A program made the translations under genes and the position numbers. A model generated the notes under the pieces. It was not told the DNA's origin, made no database searches, and saw only the letters and a list, made by a program, of their open reading frames with translations. A stretch of DNA of 8,073 nucleotides, from positions 1 through 8,073 of the forward strand of contig CAJXUJ010000050.1 in assembly GCA_913061025.1 (NCBI GenBank), in the 5' to 3' direction. This stretch comes from an uncultured Actinomycetes bacterium. GTDB lineage: Bacteria > Actinomycetota > Actinomycetes > S36-B12. This document shows, piece by piece, positions 1-4,866 of this stretch (its first letter is position 1; each line of letters opens with the position of its first letter).

Positions 1-438
1 CGGATCACGTCACGACTGGCGGCGCGTCGCCGAGCGACTGCGGATGACAGTGGTGGTGTGATCACACCACGGCGAAGCGAGTCGATCCACCGGCGTGCGT
101 TATGGCCGTGGACGGGAGTGGTCGGCATCTACGGCGGCTACTTCGGCGCAGCCCAGGGTGTTGTGTTGATGGCGATCCTTACCTGGATCTATGACGCCCG
201 AGTCCAGTACAGCAATGCTGCCAAGAACCTCTTTGCGTCGATAGCCAACATGATGGCGGCGTTCGTCTTCACTGCCGCCGGATACGTGGTGTGGCCTGCG
301 GCGCTTCTCCTGATGGCGAGTTCGACCCTCGGTGGATATCTGGGCGCCCGGTGGGCGAGGCGCCTTCCGGAAGTAGTGCTTCGTGGCATGGTTATCGCGG
401 TGGGCGTCATCGCCACGACGGTCCTGGTCGTGAGATGA
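1..438 (+). CDS. TauE/SafE-like membrane permease, C-terminal part (5' end outside window)
   Basis: The reading frame is open from the first base of the window to the TGA at 436-438, so this is the last 145 residues of a longer gene, not a gene starting at the GTG at 58. It contains about four hydrophobic stretches (visible residues roughly 37-60, 76-99, 100-120 and 126-144). The glycine-rich GIYGGYFGAAQGVVLMA segment (about residues 43-59) resembles the start of the second repeat of TauE/SafE (DUF81) permeases, which are usually about 250 residues with 7-9 membrane segments. The family exports or imports small anions such as sulfite, sulfoacetate or other sulfur and organic compounds across the cytoplasmic membrane; the substrate here cannot be told. 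The C-terminus, ending in a hydrophobic helix and VVR, is typical. The first visible residues (about 1-36) are polar and would form the central cytoplasmic linker. Family assignment is by motif resemblance only. Confidence 0.72.
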   Translation, partial: RITSRLAARRRATADDSGGVITPRRSESIHRRALWPWTGVVGIYGGYFGAAQGVVLMAILTWIYDARVQYSNAAKNLFASIANMMAAFVFTAAGYVVWPAALLLMASSTLGGYLGARWARRLPEVVLRGMVIAVGVIATTVLVVR

Positions 439-508
439 ACGATCCTGACCCCCGGCGGTGCTTCCGTTCGGGATCCACGGCCAGTGCGACAAGGGGGCAC
501 ACAGTGAT

Positions 509-512
509 GGAG
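509..512 (+). promoter_or_regulatory. ribosome binding site deciding the start of the two-TM protein
   Basis: GGAG lies 8 nt before the ATG at 521. This supports 521 over the in-frame upstream ATG at 458, which would add 21 polar residues before the first membrane helix. Confidence 0.55.
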
Positions 513-520
513 TCCGTTCG

Positions 521-1222
521 ATGAGGACGTTCTCGCGCTGGCTGCTGGGTGTCGTGGGGACCCTGGTCATCGTTGCTGGTGTGGCCATCGCTGCGGGTGC
601 CTGGTGGATCGATCGGGACTTGTCGATCGACTCGGGGGAGTGGGTGCTGAGCACTCAAAGGGAAGTGGTGTCAGCGACCGGTTGTTCGACTGTCCTGATC
701 GAGTTATCGGACGTGACCATCGATCCAGGCCAATTGGCGGACGTTCCTTCGGTCTCCGATCGATCCGAGTCGGTGTTCGTCGTCCAACCCATAGGTCAAG
801 CACCGGATGGCTGGTGGGTAGGAACCGTCGAGTCGCCCTCGGTTGAAGATCGGTTGCTGGGCTCGCGCTACTGCGTCGCGTCGAACAGGGCAGGAGAGTG
901 GAGTACTTCGAGTATCGCGGTTGAGGCGAACTCACCGGACGTCTCGGTTGACGGGTTGGATGGCCGCTGGGCTATCGCGAATTCGGGGGAATCGGTGGTC
1001 CTGCCTGTCCCGGAGGCTGGTGACACGGTGGTGGTTTCCGGAAATGGCGGGAACGAACTTGAATCGGTCACGTTAGCGGCCGAGTACCGGATCGCCGAGG
1101 GCTCCACGCTGGGTCTTATCGGCTTGGTCGGGGGCGCCCTGACCGCCCTTGTGGGGCTACTGCTCCTTGTGATCGCGATCTGGGGTTTGCGTCGGCGGGG
1201 TCGCCACGAGGCCGGGTCGTGA
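521..1222 (+). CDS. hypothetical membrane protein with one TM segment at each end
   Basis: I do not recognise this 233-residue protein. Residues about 8-29 form a hydrophobic helix after a short MRTFSRW start, reading as a signal anchor. Residues about 195-223 form a second, longer helix followed by a basic RRRGRH tail, the expected cytoplasmic end. The roughly 165 residues between them are acidic and Ser/Val-rich, look beta-rich, and would lie outside the membrane. They contain the only two cysteines (C55 and C118), which could form a disulfide. An in-frame ATG at 458 gives a 254-residue version, but the GGAG before 521 and the hydrophobic N-terminus directly after it favour 521. The stop overlaps the next gene's GTG by 4 nt (GTGA), so it is probably translationally coupled to the phosphatidyltransferase. 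A role in the cell envelope is a guess from topology and neighbour only. Confidence 0.75.
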   Translation: MRTFSRWLLGVVGTLVIVAGVAIAAGAWWIDRDLSIDSGEWVLSTQREVVSATGCSTVLIELSDVTIDPGQLADVPSVSDRSESVFVVQPIGQAPDGWWVGTVESPSVEDRLLGSRYCVASNRAGEWSTSSIAVEANSPDVSVDGLDGRWAIANSGESVVLPVPEAGDTVVVSGNGGNELESVTLAAEYRIAEGSTLGLIGLVGGALTALVGLLLLVIAIWGLRRRGRHEAGS

Positions 1223-1812
1223 CCTCTCCGAACTCGAACAGGAGCGCGAACACAGAACCGTGGAACGTGTGGACCGTCCCGAACGGTGTGAGCTTGCTGC
1301 GCCTGTTGGGTATTCCGTTGTTCTTATGGCTCGTCCTAGTGGCCGAAGCCGACGTCTGGGCGTTCGCGGTCCTCGTCGTTGCCGGGGCAAGTGACTGGGT
1401 GGATGGCTACCTGGCTCGCAAACTGAATCAGCGGAGCCGTTTGGGTGTGCTCCTCGATCCGCTGGTGGACCGGCTCTACATCCTTGCGACGCTCGTTGGC
1501 CTTGCGCTGCGGGACATCATCGGGTGGTGGCTGGTAGCCATCCTGGTTGGTCGAGATGTGATTCTCTTGTTGCTCGTGCCACTTCTGCGTCGCGCCGGCC
1601 GGGTGGCCGTTCCGGTGACGTATGTCGGCAAGGCGGGAACATTTGCCTTGCTTTGGGGATTCCCGATTCTGTTGCTCGGGTCGCTTCCCGGTACCTGGGG
1701 AACGGTGCTTTCCGCATTCGGATGGGCTTTCGCTTTGTGGGGAACCTTCTTGTACTGGTGGGCGGGAGTGCGCTACGCCCAGCAGATCTTCGAGATCGGT
1801 CGTAGCGGCTAG
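1219..1812 (+). CDS. CDP-alcohol phosphatidyltransferase family protein (PgsA2/cardiolipin synthase-like)
   Basis: This 197-residue integral membrane enzyme belongs to the CDP-alcohol phosphatidyltransferase family, which moves a phosphatidyl group from CDP-diacylglycerol to an alcohol acceptor and releases CMP. The family signature D-x2-DG-x2-AR-x8-G-x3-D-x3-D is complete: D59, D62, G63, A66, R67, G76, D80 and D84. The aspartates bind the divalent metal and the last is the usual catalytic base. A WTVPNGVSLLRL stretch (about 18-30) precedes the first membrane helix, as in PgsA and actinobacterial cardiolipin synthases. Several hydrophobic helices follow, and the length is usual. Its place upstream of gcvH matches mycobacterial pgsA2 (Rv1822), whose acceptor I cannot state with certainty; phosphatidylglycerophosphate or cardiolipin synthesis are both possible. 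The GTG start overlaps the preceding stop codon and has GAGG (1208-1211) 7 nt upstream. The TAG stop lies inside a TAGGCT hexamer. Confidence 0.92.
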   Translation: MTSPNSNRSANTEPWNVWTVPNGVSLLRLLGIPLFLWLVLVAEADVWAFAVLVVAGASDWVDGYLARKLNQRSRLGVLLDPLVDRLYILATLVGLALRDIIGWWLVAILVGRDVILLLLVPLLRRAGRVAVPVTYVGKAGTFALLWGFPILLLGSLPGTWGTVLSAFGWAFALWGTFLYWWAGVRYAQQIFEIGRSG

Positions 1813-1815
1813 GCT
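1810..1815 (+). promoter_or_regulatory. candidate -10 element (TAGGCT) for gcvH
   Basis: TAGGCT fits the actinobacterial housekeeping -10 consensus TANNNT and begins with the stop codon of the preceding gene. Transcription would start near 1822, about 20 nt before gcvH and upstream of its AAGGAG. No good -35 is visible at the expected distance, so gcvH may also be read through from upstream. Confidence 0.4.
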
Positions 1816-1841
1816 CTGTCCACCACCGAAAAGGAGCCGCG

Positions 1842-2225
1842 ATGATCCCCGGAGAGTTGAAGTACACGGCCGAACACGAGTGGGTCCGTGAGGATTCCCC
1901 GGAGGCTGCCACCGTCGGCATCACCCACTACGCCCAGGACTCCCTTGGCGACATCGTCTTCGTCTCCCTTCCGGCCGTTGGCGATGAGGTGGCTGCTGGT
2001 CAGTCGTGTGGAGAAGTCGAATCCACCAAAAGTGTCAGCGAGCTCTACGCACCCATCAGCGGTCGGATCACCGAGGTCAACGAGGCTGTTGACGCAGCCC
2101 CCGAGTTGATCAATTCGGCGCCCTACGGAGACGGATGGCTGTTTCGGATCTCGCCGAGCGACGCGGAGCAACTGTCCGGCCTGCTGTCGGCGAGTGAGTA
2201 CGAGGCGATGACGCAAGGGGCCTAG
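1842..2225 (+). CDS. gcvH: glycine cleavage system H protein
   Basis: GcvH is the small cytoplasmic lipoyl carrier of the glycine cleavage system. Its lipoyl arm takes the aminomethyl group from GcvP, presents it to GcvT and is reoxidised by the L protein. The 127-residue length is normal. The N-terminus shows the family YTAEHEWV motif (8-15) and GITHYAQDSLGDIVFVSLP (26-44). The lipoylation site is K63 in GEVESTKSVSELYAP (57-71), fully conserved, and the glycine-rich NSAPYGDGWLFRI near 111-123 is also typical. AAGGAG at 1831-1836 sits 5 nt before the ATG, the strongest ribosome binding site in the window. A 29-nt gap separates it from the upstream gene and may hold its own -10. It is not adjacent to gcvP, which lies 2.9 kb downstream, and gcvT is not in the window. 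Its TAG stop lies inside another TAGGCT. Confidence 0.98.
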   Translation: MIPGELKYTAEHEWVREDSPEAATVGITHYAQDSLGDIVFVSLPAVGDEVAAGQSCGEVESTKSVSELYAPISGRITEVNEAVDAAPELINSAPYGDGWLFRISPSDAEQLSGLLSASEYEAMTQGA

Positions 2226-2228
2226 GCT
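2223..2228 (+). promoter_or_regulatory. candidate -10 element (TAGGCT) for garA-ftsR
   Basis: A TAGGCT hexamer identical to the one before gcvH again contains the stop codon of the upstream gene. Transcription would start near 2235 and give a leader of about 65 nt holding two small hairpins. The -35 region is not recognisable. Confidence 0.35.
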
Positions 2229-2237
2229 GGAGCCGAG

Positions 2238-2251
2238 GCCGGGTAACCGGC
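2238..2251 (+). repeat. hairpin GCCGG-GTAA-CCGGC in the garA leader
   Basis: A perfect 5-bp stem with a GTAA tetraloop lies just downstream of the putative garA transcription start. Its loop and right arm contain the first of two TAACCG repeats. It is too short and lacks a T tract to be an intrinsic terminator. Confidence 0.4.
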
Positions 2252-2257
2252 TAACCG
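2244..2257 (+). repeat. tandem TAACCG direct repeat upstream of garA
   Basis: TAACCG occurs at 2244-2249 and 2252-2257, an 8-nt period. The same hexamer and its complement flank the putative promoter of the bifunctional nuclease gene (3552-3570), so it may be a shared binding half-site. The link to any regulator is inference. Confidence 0.35.
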
Positions 2258-2267
2258 TGTCACGTGT

Positions 2268-2281
2268 GTCGGCCGGCCGAC
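2268..2281 (+). repeat. 14-bp perfect palindrome before the garA ribosome binding site
   Basis: GTCGGCCGGCCGAC is fully self-complementary. It ends four bases before the AAGGGAG of garA. As RNA it can fold as a 5-bp stem with a CCGG loop; as DNA it could be an operator. No T tract follows, so it is not a terminator. Confidence 0.45.
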
Positions 2282-2285
2282 GATG

Positions 2286-2292
2286 AAGGGAG
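2286..2292 (+). promoter_or_regulatory. ribosome binding site deciding the garA start
   Basis: AAGGGAG lies 7 nt before the ATG at 2300. The in-frame GTG at 2264 would place this site and the palindrome inside the coding region and add 12 residues ahead of the zinc ribbon, so 2300 is preferred. Confidence 0.7.
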
Positions 2293-2299
2293 CGCACCC

Positions 2300-2815
2300 A
2301 TGAACTGCACTGCGTGCGGCAAGCCCATCCATCCCGAGGATCGGTTCTGCGCCGCTTGCGGAACACCGGTGAGCAGCGTCGCGGCCGAGTCTGACGTCGA
2401 GGCCACCGGGGCCTTCCAGCCGATTGGTGGGGCCGGTGGCCCTGCCACGGGAACCGGACCCGCTGCAGCCCTGGGAACCGGTATCCACCGAGAGCTTCCT
2501 TCCGGATCGGCTCTGCTCGTCGTGCATCGCGGGCCGTCCGAGGGCAGTGAGTTCCTGCTGGCTGCTGACGCGGACGTGGTCGGCGTTGGGCGATCACCGG
2601 AGTCGGACGTCTTCTTGGATGACGTCACCGTGAGTCGTCGGCACGCGGAATTTCGTCGCGGAGCGGACGGCTGGAGCGTTCGAGACGTTGGCAGCCTGAA
2701 CGGGACGTACGTCAACCGTGTTCGCGTCGATGATCAGCGGCTGAACGGCGGCGACGAAGTGCAGATCGGGAAGTTCCGCTTCGTGTTCTTGGTAGGCGTA
2801 GAGCCCGGAGCATGA
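2300..2815 (+). CDS. garA: GarA/OdhI-type FHA-domain regulator with N-terminal zinc ribbon
   Basis: This 171-residue cytoplasmic protein has two parts. Residues 1-22 form a zinc ribbon, C3-x2-C6-x10-C17-x2-C20. Residues about 70-165 form an FHA domain with the phosphothreonine-binding signature residues G97-R98-S99, S112-RRH115 and N134-G135-x-x-V-N139. The stretches DVFLDDVTVSRRHAEFR, DVGSLNGTYVNR and GDEVQIGKFRFVFL match my memory of mycobacterial GarA (Rv1827) almost residue for residue. GarA and corynebacterial OdhI inhibit 2-oxoglutarate dehydrogenase, and GarA also acts on glutamate enzymes; phosphorylation of an N-terminal ETTSVF motif by PknB/PknG makes the FHA domain bind its own tail and switches it off. 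Here the corresponding segment (about 34-39) reads EATGAF: one threonine (T36) remains. The zinc ribbon takes the place of GarA's unstructured N-terminus. The stop overlaps the ftsR start by 4 nt (ATGA). Orthology is confident; retention of the same switch is inference. Confidence 0.93.
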   Translation: MNCTACGKPIHPEDRFCAACGTPVSSVAAESDVEATGAFQPIGGAGGPATGTGPAAALGTGIHRELPSGSALLVVHRGPSEGSEFLLAADADVVGVGRSPESDVFLDDVTVSRRHAEFRRGADGWSVRDVGSLNGTYVNRVRVDDQRLNGGDEVQIGKFRFVFLVGVEPGA

Positions 2816-3519
2816 GTGCACGCGAGGCCGCCGAGCCGTCGAGCAAAGGCACGCTGAGCATCGGGGAAGTGCACAGCGTTCTCAAGCGAGACTTCCCCGA
2901 CGTCACGATCAGCAAGATCAGGTTCCTAGAGACCGAGGGGCTCGTGATCCCGGCCCGCACCGCCAGTGGGTATCGACGGTTCACAGACGACGACGTCCGA
3001 CGACTCCGCGAGGTCCTTACCCTGCAACGCGATCAGTACCTGCCGCTCAAGGTCATTCGCGAGCAGCTCGATCAAGCAGCGGAGGAGACCGTGGTCGCCG
3101 GTAGCGGGATGCGACCGGAGGACTTCCGCCCGGGCGCCGGGCGCTTGCGCCTGACCCGTGGTGAGTTAGCCGAGATGACCCAACTCGAAGAGGCCTACGT
3201 CGCCCAGCTTGAAGAGCTCGGTCTGGTCTGGGTAAGTCCCGCAGGTCACTACGACGAAGACGCCGTCACGATTTGCCAGGTCGCTGCCCGTCTATCGGCC
3301 TTTGGTTTCGAGGGCCGTCACATGCGCAGTTTCCGGGTTGTGGCAGATCGAGAATCCGGGCTCATCGAGCAGATGGCAACCCCCTTCACCCGTACCACCG
3401 GGCGTGAACGGGACTCCAAAGTCCGCTCACAGGAGGCAATTCGGGAGATCGCGGCCCTGTTCGTGCAGTTGCACGCGGCCCTGCTCCGCGCAGAGTTGAT
3501 TCGAGCGGGTAAAGCCTGA
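2812..3519 (+). CDS. ftsR: MerR-family transcriptional regulator, FtsR (Rv1828) type
   Basis: A 235-residue DNA-binding regulator. Residues about 15-85 are a MerR winged helix-turn-helix: LSIGEV, then ISKIRFLETEGLV (33-45), the wing GYRRFTDDDVRRL (53-65) and a helix leading to REQL. No C-terminal cysteine pair or metal site typical of metal-sensing MerR proteins is present. Residues about 114-174 look like a second, degenerate copy of the same fold: LTRGEL, LEELGLV (133-139), GHYDEDAV (145-152). The last 60 residues are helical and charged. The position after garA and before the bifunctional nuclease matches mycobacterial Rv1828 and Corynebacterium FtsR, which I recall as an activator of ftsZ; the symbol rests on synteny and domain plan. 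The ATG overlaps the garA stop (ATGA) with only weak GAG upstream, so translation is probably coupled to garA. Targets are not shown by the sequence; self-regulation of this locus is possible. Confidence 0.87.
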   Translation: MSAREAAEPSSKGTLSIGEVHSVLKRDFPDVTISKIRFLETEGLVIPARTASGYRRFTDDDVRRLREVLTLQRDQYLPLKVIREQLDQAAEETVVAGSGMRPEDFRPGAGRLRLTRGELAEMTQLEEAYVAQLEELGLVWVSPAGHYDEDAVTICQVAARLSAFGFEGRHMRSFRVVADRESGLIEQMATPFTRTTGRERDSKVRSQEAIREIAALFVQLHAALLRAELIRAGKA

Positions 3520-3551
3520 TTTCGCTCGTAGCGTTCTCCTGCGGCTATCGA

Positions 3552-3570
3552 TAACCGAGCATCCCGGTTA
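3552..3570 (+). repeat. inverted repeat TAACCG-N7-CGGTTA at the bfn promoter
   Basis: TAACCG at 3552-3557 and CGGTTA at 3565-3570 are perfect complements separated by 7 nt. The right arm overlaps the first two bases of the candidate -10. An outer pair GGCTA (3543-3547) and TAGCC (3569-3573) adds a competing arm. The placement is what an operator would show; the same hexamer is repeated upstream of garA. Confidence 0.45.
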
Positions 3571-3574
3571 GCCT
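3569..3574 (+). promoter_or_regulatory. candidate -10 element (TAGCCT) for a leaderless bfn transcript
   Basis: TAGCCT fits TANNNT and ends 7 nt before the bfn ATG, so transcription would begin at or within a base or two of the start codon. There is no convincing Shine-Dalgarno sequence before this ATG, which agrees with leaderless translation, common in actinobacteria. Confidence 0.45.
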
Positions 3575-3581
3575 TGAGCAC

Positions 3582-4070
3582 ATGATCGCCTTGGACGTTG
3601 TGGGTGTGCGCATGGAGATGCCCTCCAACACGCCGATCGTGTTATTGCGCGAGCACGAGGGGGAGCGTTACCTGCCCATCTGGGTTGGGGCGGTAGAGGC
3701 GACGGCAATCGCATACGCCCAGCAGGGTGTTGTGCCACCCCGTCCGCTAACCCACGATCTGATGAAGGACCTGCTCGATGCCCTCGAGGCTCCGATTTCA
3801 GAGGTGCGCATCACCGGTCTCGAAGACGGGGTCTTTTACGCTCTGATCGTCTTCTCTAGTGGACTCGAGGTAGCCGCTCGACCCTCGGACGCCATCGCAC
3901 TCGCCCTGCGGGCGGAGGTGCCAATCGTGGGAGCAGAGAGCGTTCTCGACGAGGCCGGCATCGAGATTCCCGATGAGGATGAGCCCGTTGAAGAGGATCA
4001 GGTCGAGAAGTTCCGTGAGTTCCTCGACCAGGTTTCACCGGAGGATTTCGGGGCACCCGGCCCGTCCTGA
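3582..4070 (+). CDS. bifunctional nuclease family protein (DUF151)
   Basis: A 162-residue cytoplasmic protein of the bifunctional nuclease (BFN, DUF151) family. Family hallmarks are visible: the opening beta strands MIALDVVGVRMEMPSNTPIVLLRE, the LPIWVGAVEATAIAYA segment (31-46), RPLTHDLM (54-61) and the ARPSDAIALALR helix (99-110). The acidic tail (about 128-155) is usual for the family. Plant BFN proteins have DNase and RNase activity; the role in bacteria is poorly defined, and nuclease activity of this one is not shown by the sequence. Its place between two MerR regulators equals mycobacterial Rv1829. The ATG is preceded by TAGCCT at 7 nt and no Shine-Dalgarno, suggesting its own leaderless promoter rather than strict dependence on the garA-ftsR transcript. 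A 168-nt gap follows. Confidence 0.93.
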   Translation: MIALDVVGVRMEMPSNTPIVLLREHEGERYLPIWVGAVEATAIAYAQQGVVPPRPLTHDLMKDLLDALEAPISEVRITGLEDGVFYALIVFSSGLEVAARPSDAIALALRAEVPIVGAESVLDEAGIEIPDEDEPVEEDQVEKFREFLDQVSPEDFGAPGPS

Positions 4071-4077
4071 GCCTTCA

Positions 4078-4089
4078 GTTGACGTTGAG
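4078..4089 (+). repeat. GTTGAC-GTTGAG tandem half-sites after bfn
   Basis: Two near-identical hexamers lie head to tail just after the bfn stop and about 32 nt upstream of the -35 of the promoter candidate for the next gene. They could be an activator site or chance; no regulator is assigned. Confidence 0.25.
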
Positions 4090-4120
4090 ACTTCGGTCGA
4101 GTTGGCGCGGGCGTGTCGCG

Positions 4121-4149
4121 TTGTGACCGCCGAAGACGGTCCCTAGATT
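4121..4149 (+). promoter_or_regulatory. candidate promoter for the second MerR gene
   Basis: TTGTGA (4121-4126) and TAGATT (4144-4149) are separated by 17 nt. This is the best matching -35/-10 pair I found in the window. Transcription would start near 4156, leaving a leader of about 83 nt. A second TANNNT, TAGGGT at 4212-4217, lies closer to the gene but has no -35. Confidence 0.45.
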
Positions 4150-4227
4150 TCCTCGCACGGCTTCCCCCGAACGGTCCGCCCGGACCCGCGCCTTGGCCCC
4201 CGCCTCGGCAGTAGGGTGAAGCAGGAC

Positions 4228-4235
4228 GAGGAGGA
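4228..4235 (+). promoter_or_regulatory. ribosome binding site deciding the GTG start of the second MerR gene
   Basis: GAGGAGGA ends 3 nt before the GTG at 4239, a short but workable spacing. The next in-frame start, ATG at 4254, would be 18 nt away, too far, so GTG 4239 is preferred. Confidence 0.6.
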
Positions 4236-4238
4236 CCA

Positions 4239-4811
4239 GTGACCGGTAGGCACATGCCCGCGGCGGGTAGTACGCAGGGTGCGCTCTTCGATGACGCCGA
4301 TCTGCGACCACTGCCGGCGCACGTCGGGTACCGCGGGCCGGTGGCCTGCTCAGCCGCGGGAATCACTTACCGACAACTCGACTACTGGGCACGCACGGGC
4401 CTGGTCGCACCGACGGTCCGTGGCGCGGCCGGCTCGGGAACCCAGCGCCTGTACAGCTTCCGCGACATCTTGATCCTGCGGATCGTCAAGCGGCTGATCG
4501 ACACCGGCGTCTCGCTGCAGAACATTCGCGCAGCTGTGGACCATCTGAGCACTCGCGAGGGTGATGACCTGGCACGGATCACGCTCATGAGTGACGGCGC
4601 GAGCATCTATGAATGCCGCAGCGCCGATGAGGTCATTGACCTGGTTCGCGGTGGTCAGGGTGTGTTTGGCATCGCGGTCGGCAGTGTGTGGCGAGAAGTC
4701 GAAGGAACACTCGCGACGCTCCCCGCAGAGGATCCCGACGGCGAAAACGTAGTCCCGGCGGGGATCACCGACGAACTCGCGCAGCGTCGAGCTCGCCGCG
4801 CGGCCGGCTGA
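4239..4811 (+). CDS. MerR-family transcriptional regulator, Rv1830/ResR type
   Basis: A 190-residue DNA-binding protein. After a flexible start of about 28 residues, residues about 29-105 form the MerR winged helix-turn-helix: YRGPVACSAAGITYRQLDYWARTGLV (31-56), a wing at SGTQRLYSFRDILIL (66-80), then KRLIDTGVSLQNIRAAV (84-100). The C-terminal part (about 110-165) holds ASIYECRSADEVIDLVRGGQGVFGIAVG, typical of this actinobacterial subgroup; no metal-binding cysteines are arranged as in metal sensors (only C38 and C126 occur). Synteny, after the bifunctional nuclease and just before gcvP, matches mycobacterial Rv1830 (ResR), which I recall as a regulator of growth and division acting through whiB2. 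The gene has a promoter candidate of its own at 4121-4149. It ends 55 nt before the glycine riboswitch, with no terminator visible between, so read-through into gcvP is possible. Targets are unknown from sequence. Confidence 0.9.
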   Translation: MTGRHMPAAGSTQGALFDDADLRPLPAHVGYRGPVACSAAGITYRQLDYWARTGLVAPTVRGAAGSGTQRLYSFRDILILRIVKRLIDTGVSLQNIRAAVDHLSTREGDDLARITLMSDGASIYECRSADEVIDLVRGGQGVFGIAVGSVWREVEGTLATLPAEDPDGENVVPAGITDELAQRRARRAAG

Positions 4812-4843
4812 CGTTTCTTTCCTCGCATTCACGACTTCTGCGG

Positions 4844-4849
4844 TAGGCT
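4844..4849 (+). promoter_or_regulatory. candidate -10 element (TAGGCT) for the gcvP riboswitch transcript
   Basis: A third TAGGCT hexamer lies 18 nt before the first riboswitch aptamer, placing the transcription start near 4856. No clear -35 is seen, as is common in actinobacterial housekeeping promoters. Confidence 0.5.
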
Positions 4850-4866
4850 TTAGCCGCCAGTCATCC

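Noticed and set aside
58..438. A complete 126-residue gene starting at GTG 58
   Set aside because: The frame stays open to base 1, and the product starts in the middle of a TauE/SafE-like protein, so the true start is outside the window.
458..520. N-terminal extension of the two-TM protein from ATG 458
   Set aside because: It would add 21 polar residues ahead of the signal anchor; the ATG at 521 has GGAG at a good distance.
2264..2299. GTG start for garA at 2264
   Set aside because: It lies in the leader upstream of the AAGGGAG site and across the palindrome; the ATG at 2300 begins directly at the zinc ribbon.
1809..2597. 262-codon open frame on the - strand across gcvH and the start of garA
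   Set aside because: It is antisense to two clearly identified genes, and its product shows only Arg/Gly/Pro-rich composition.
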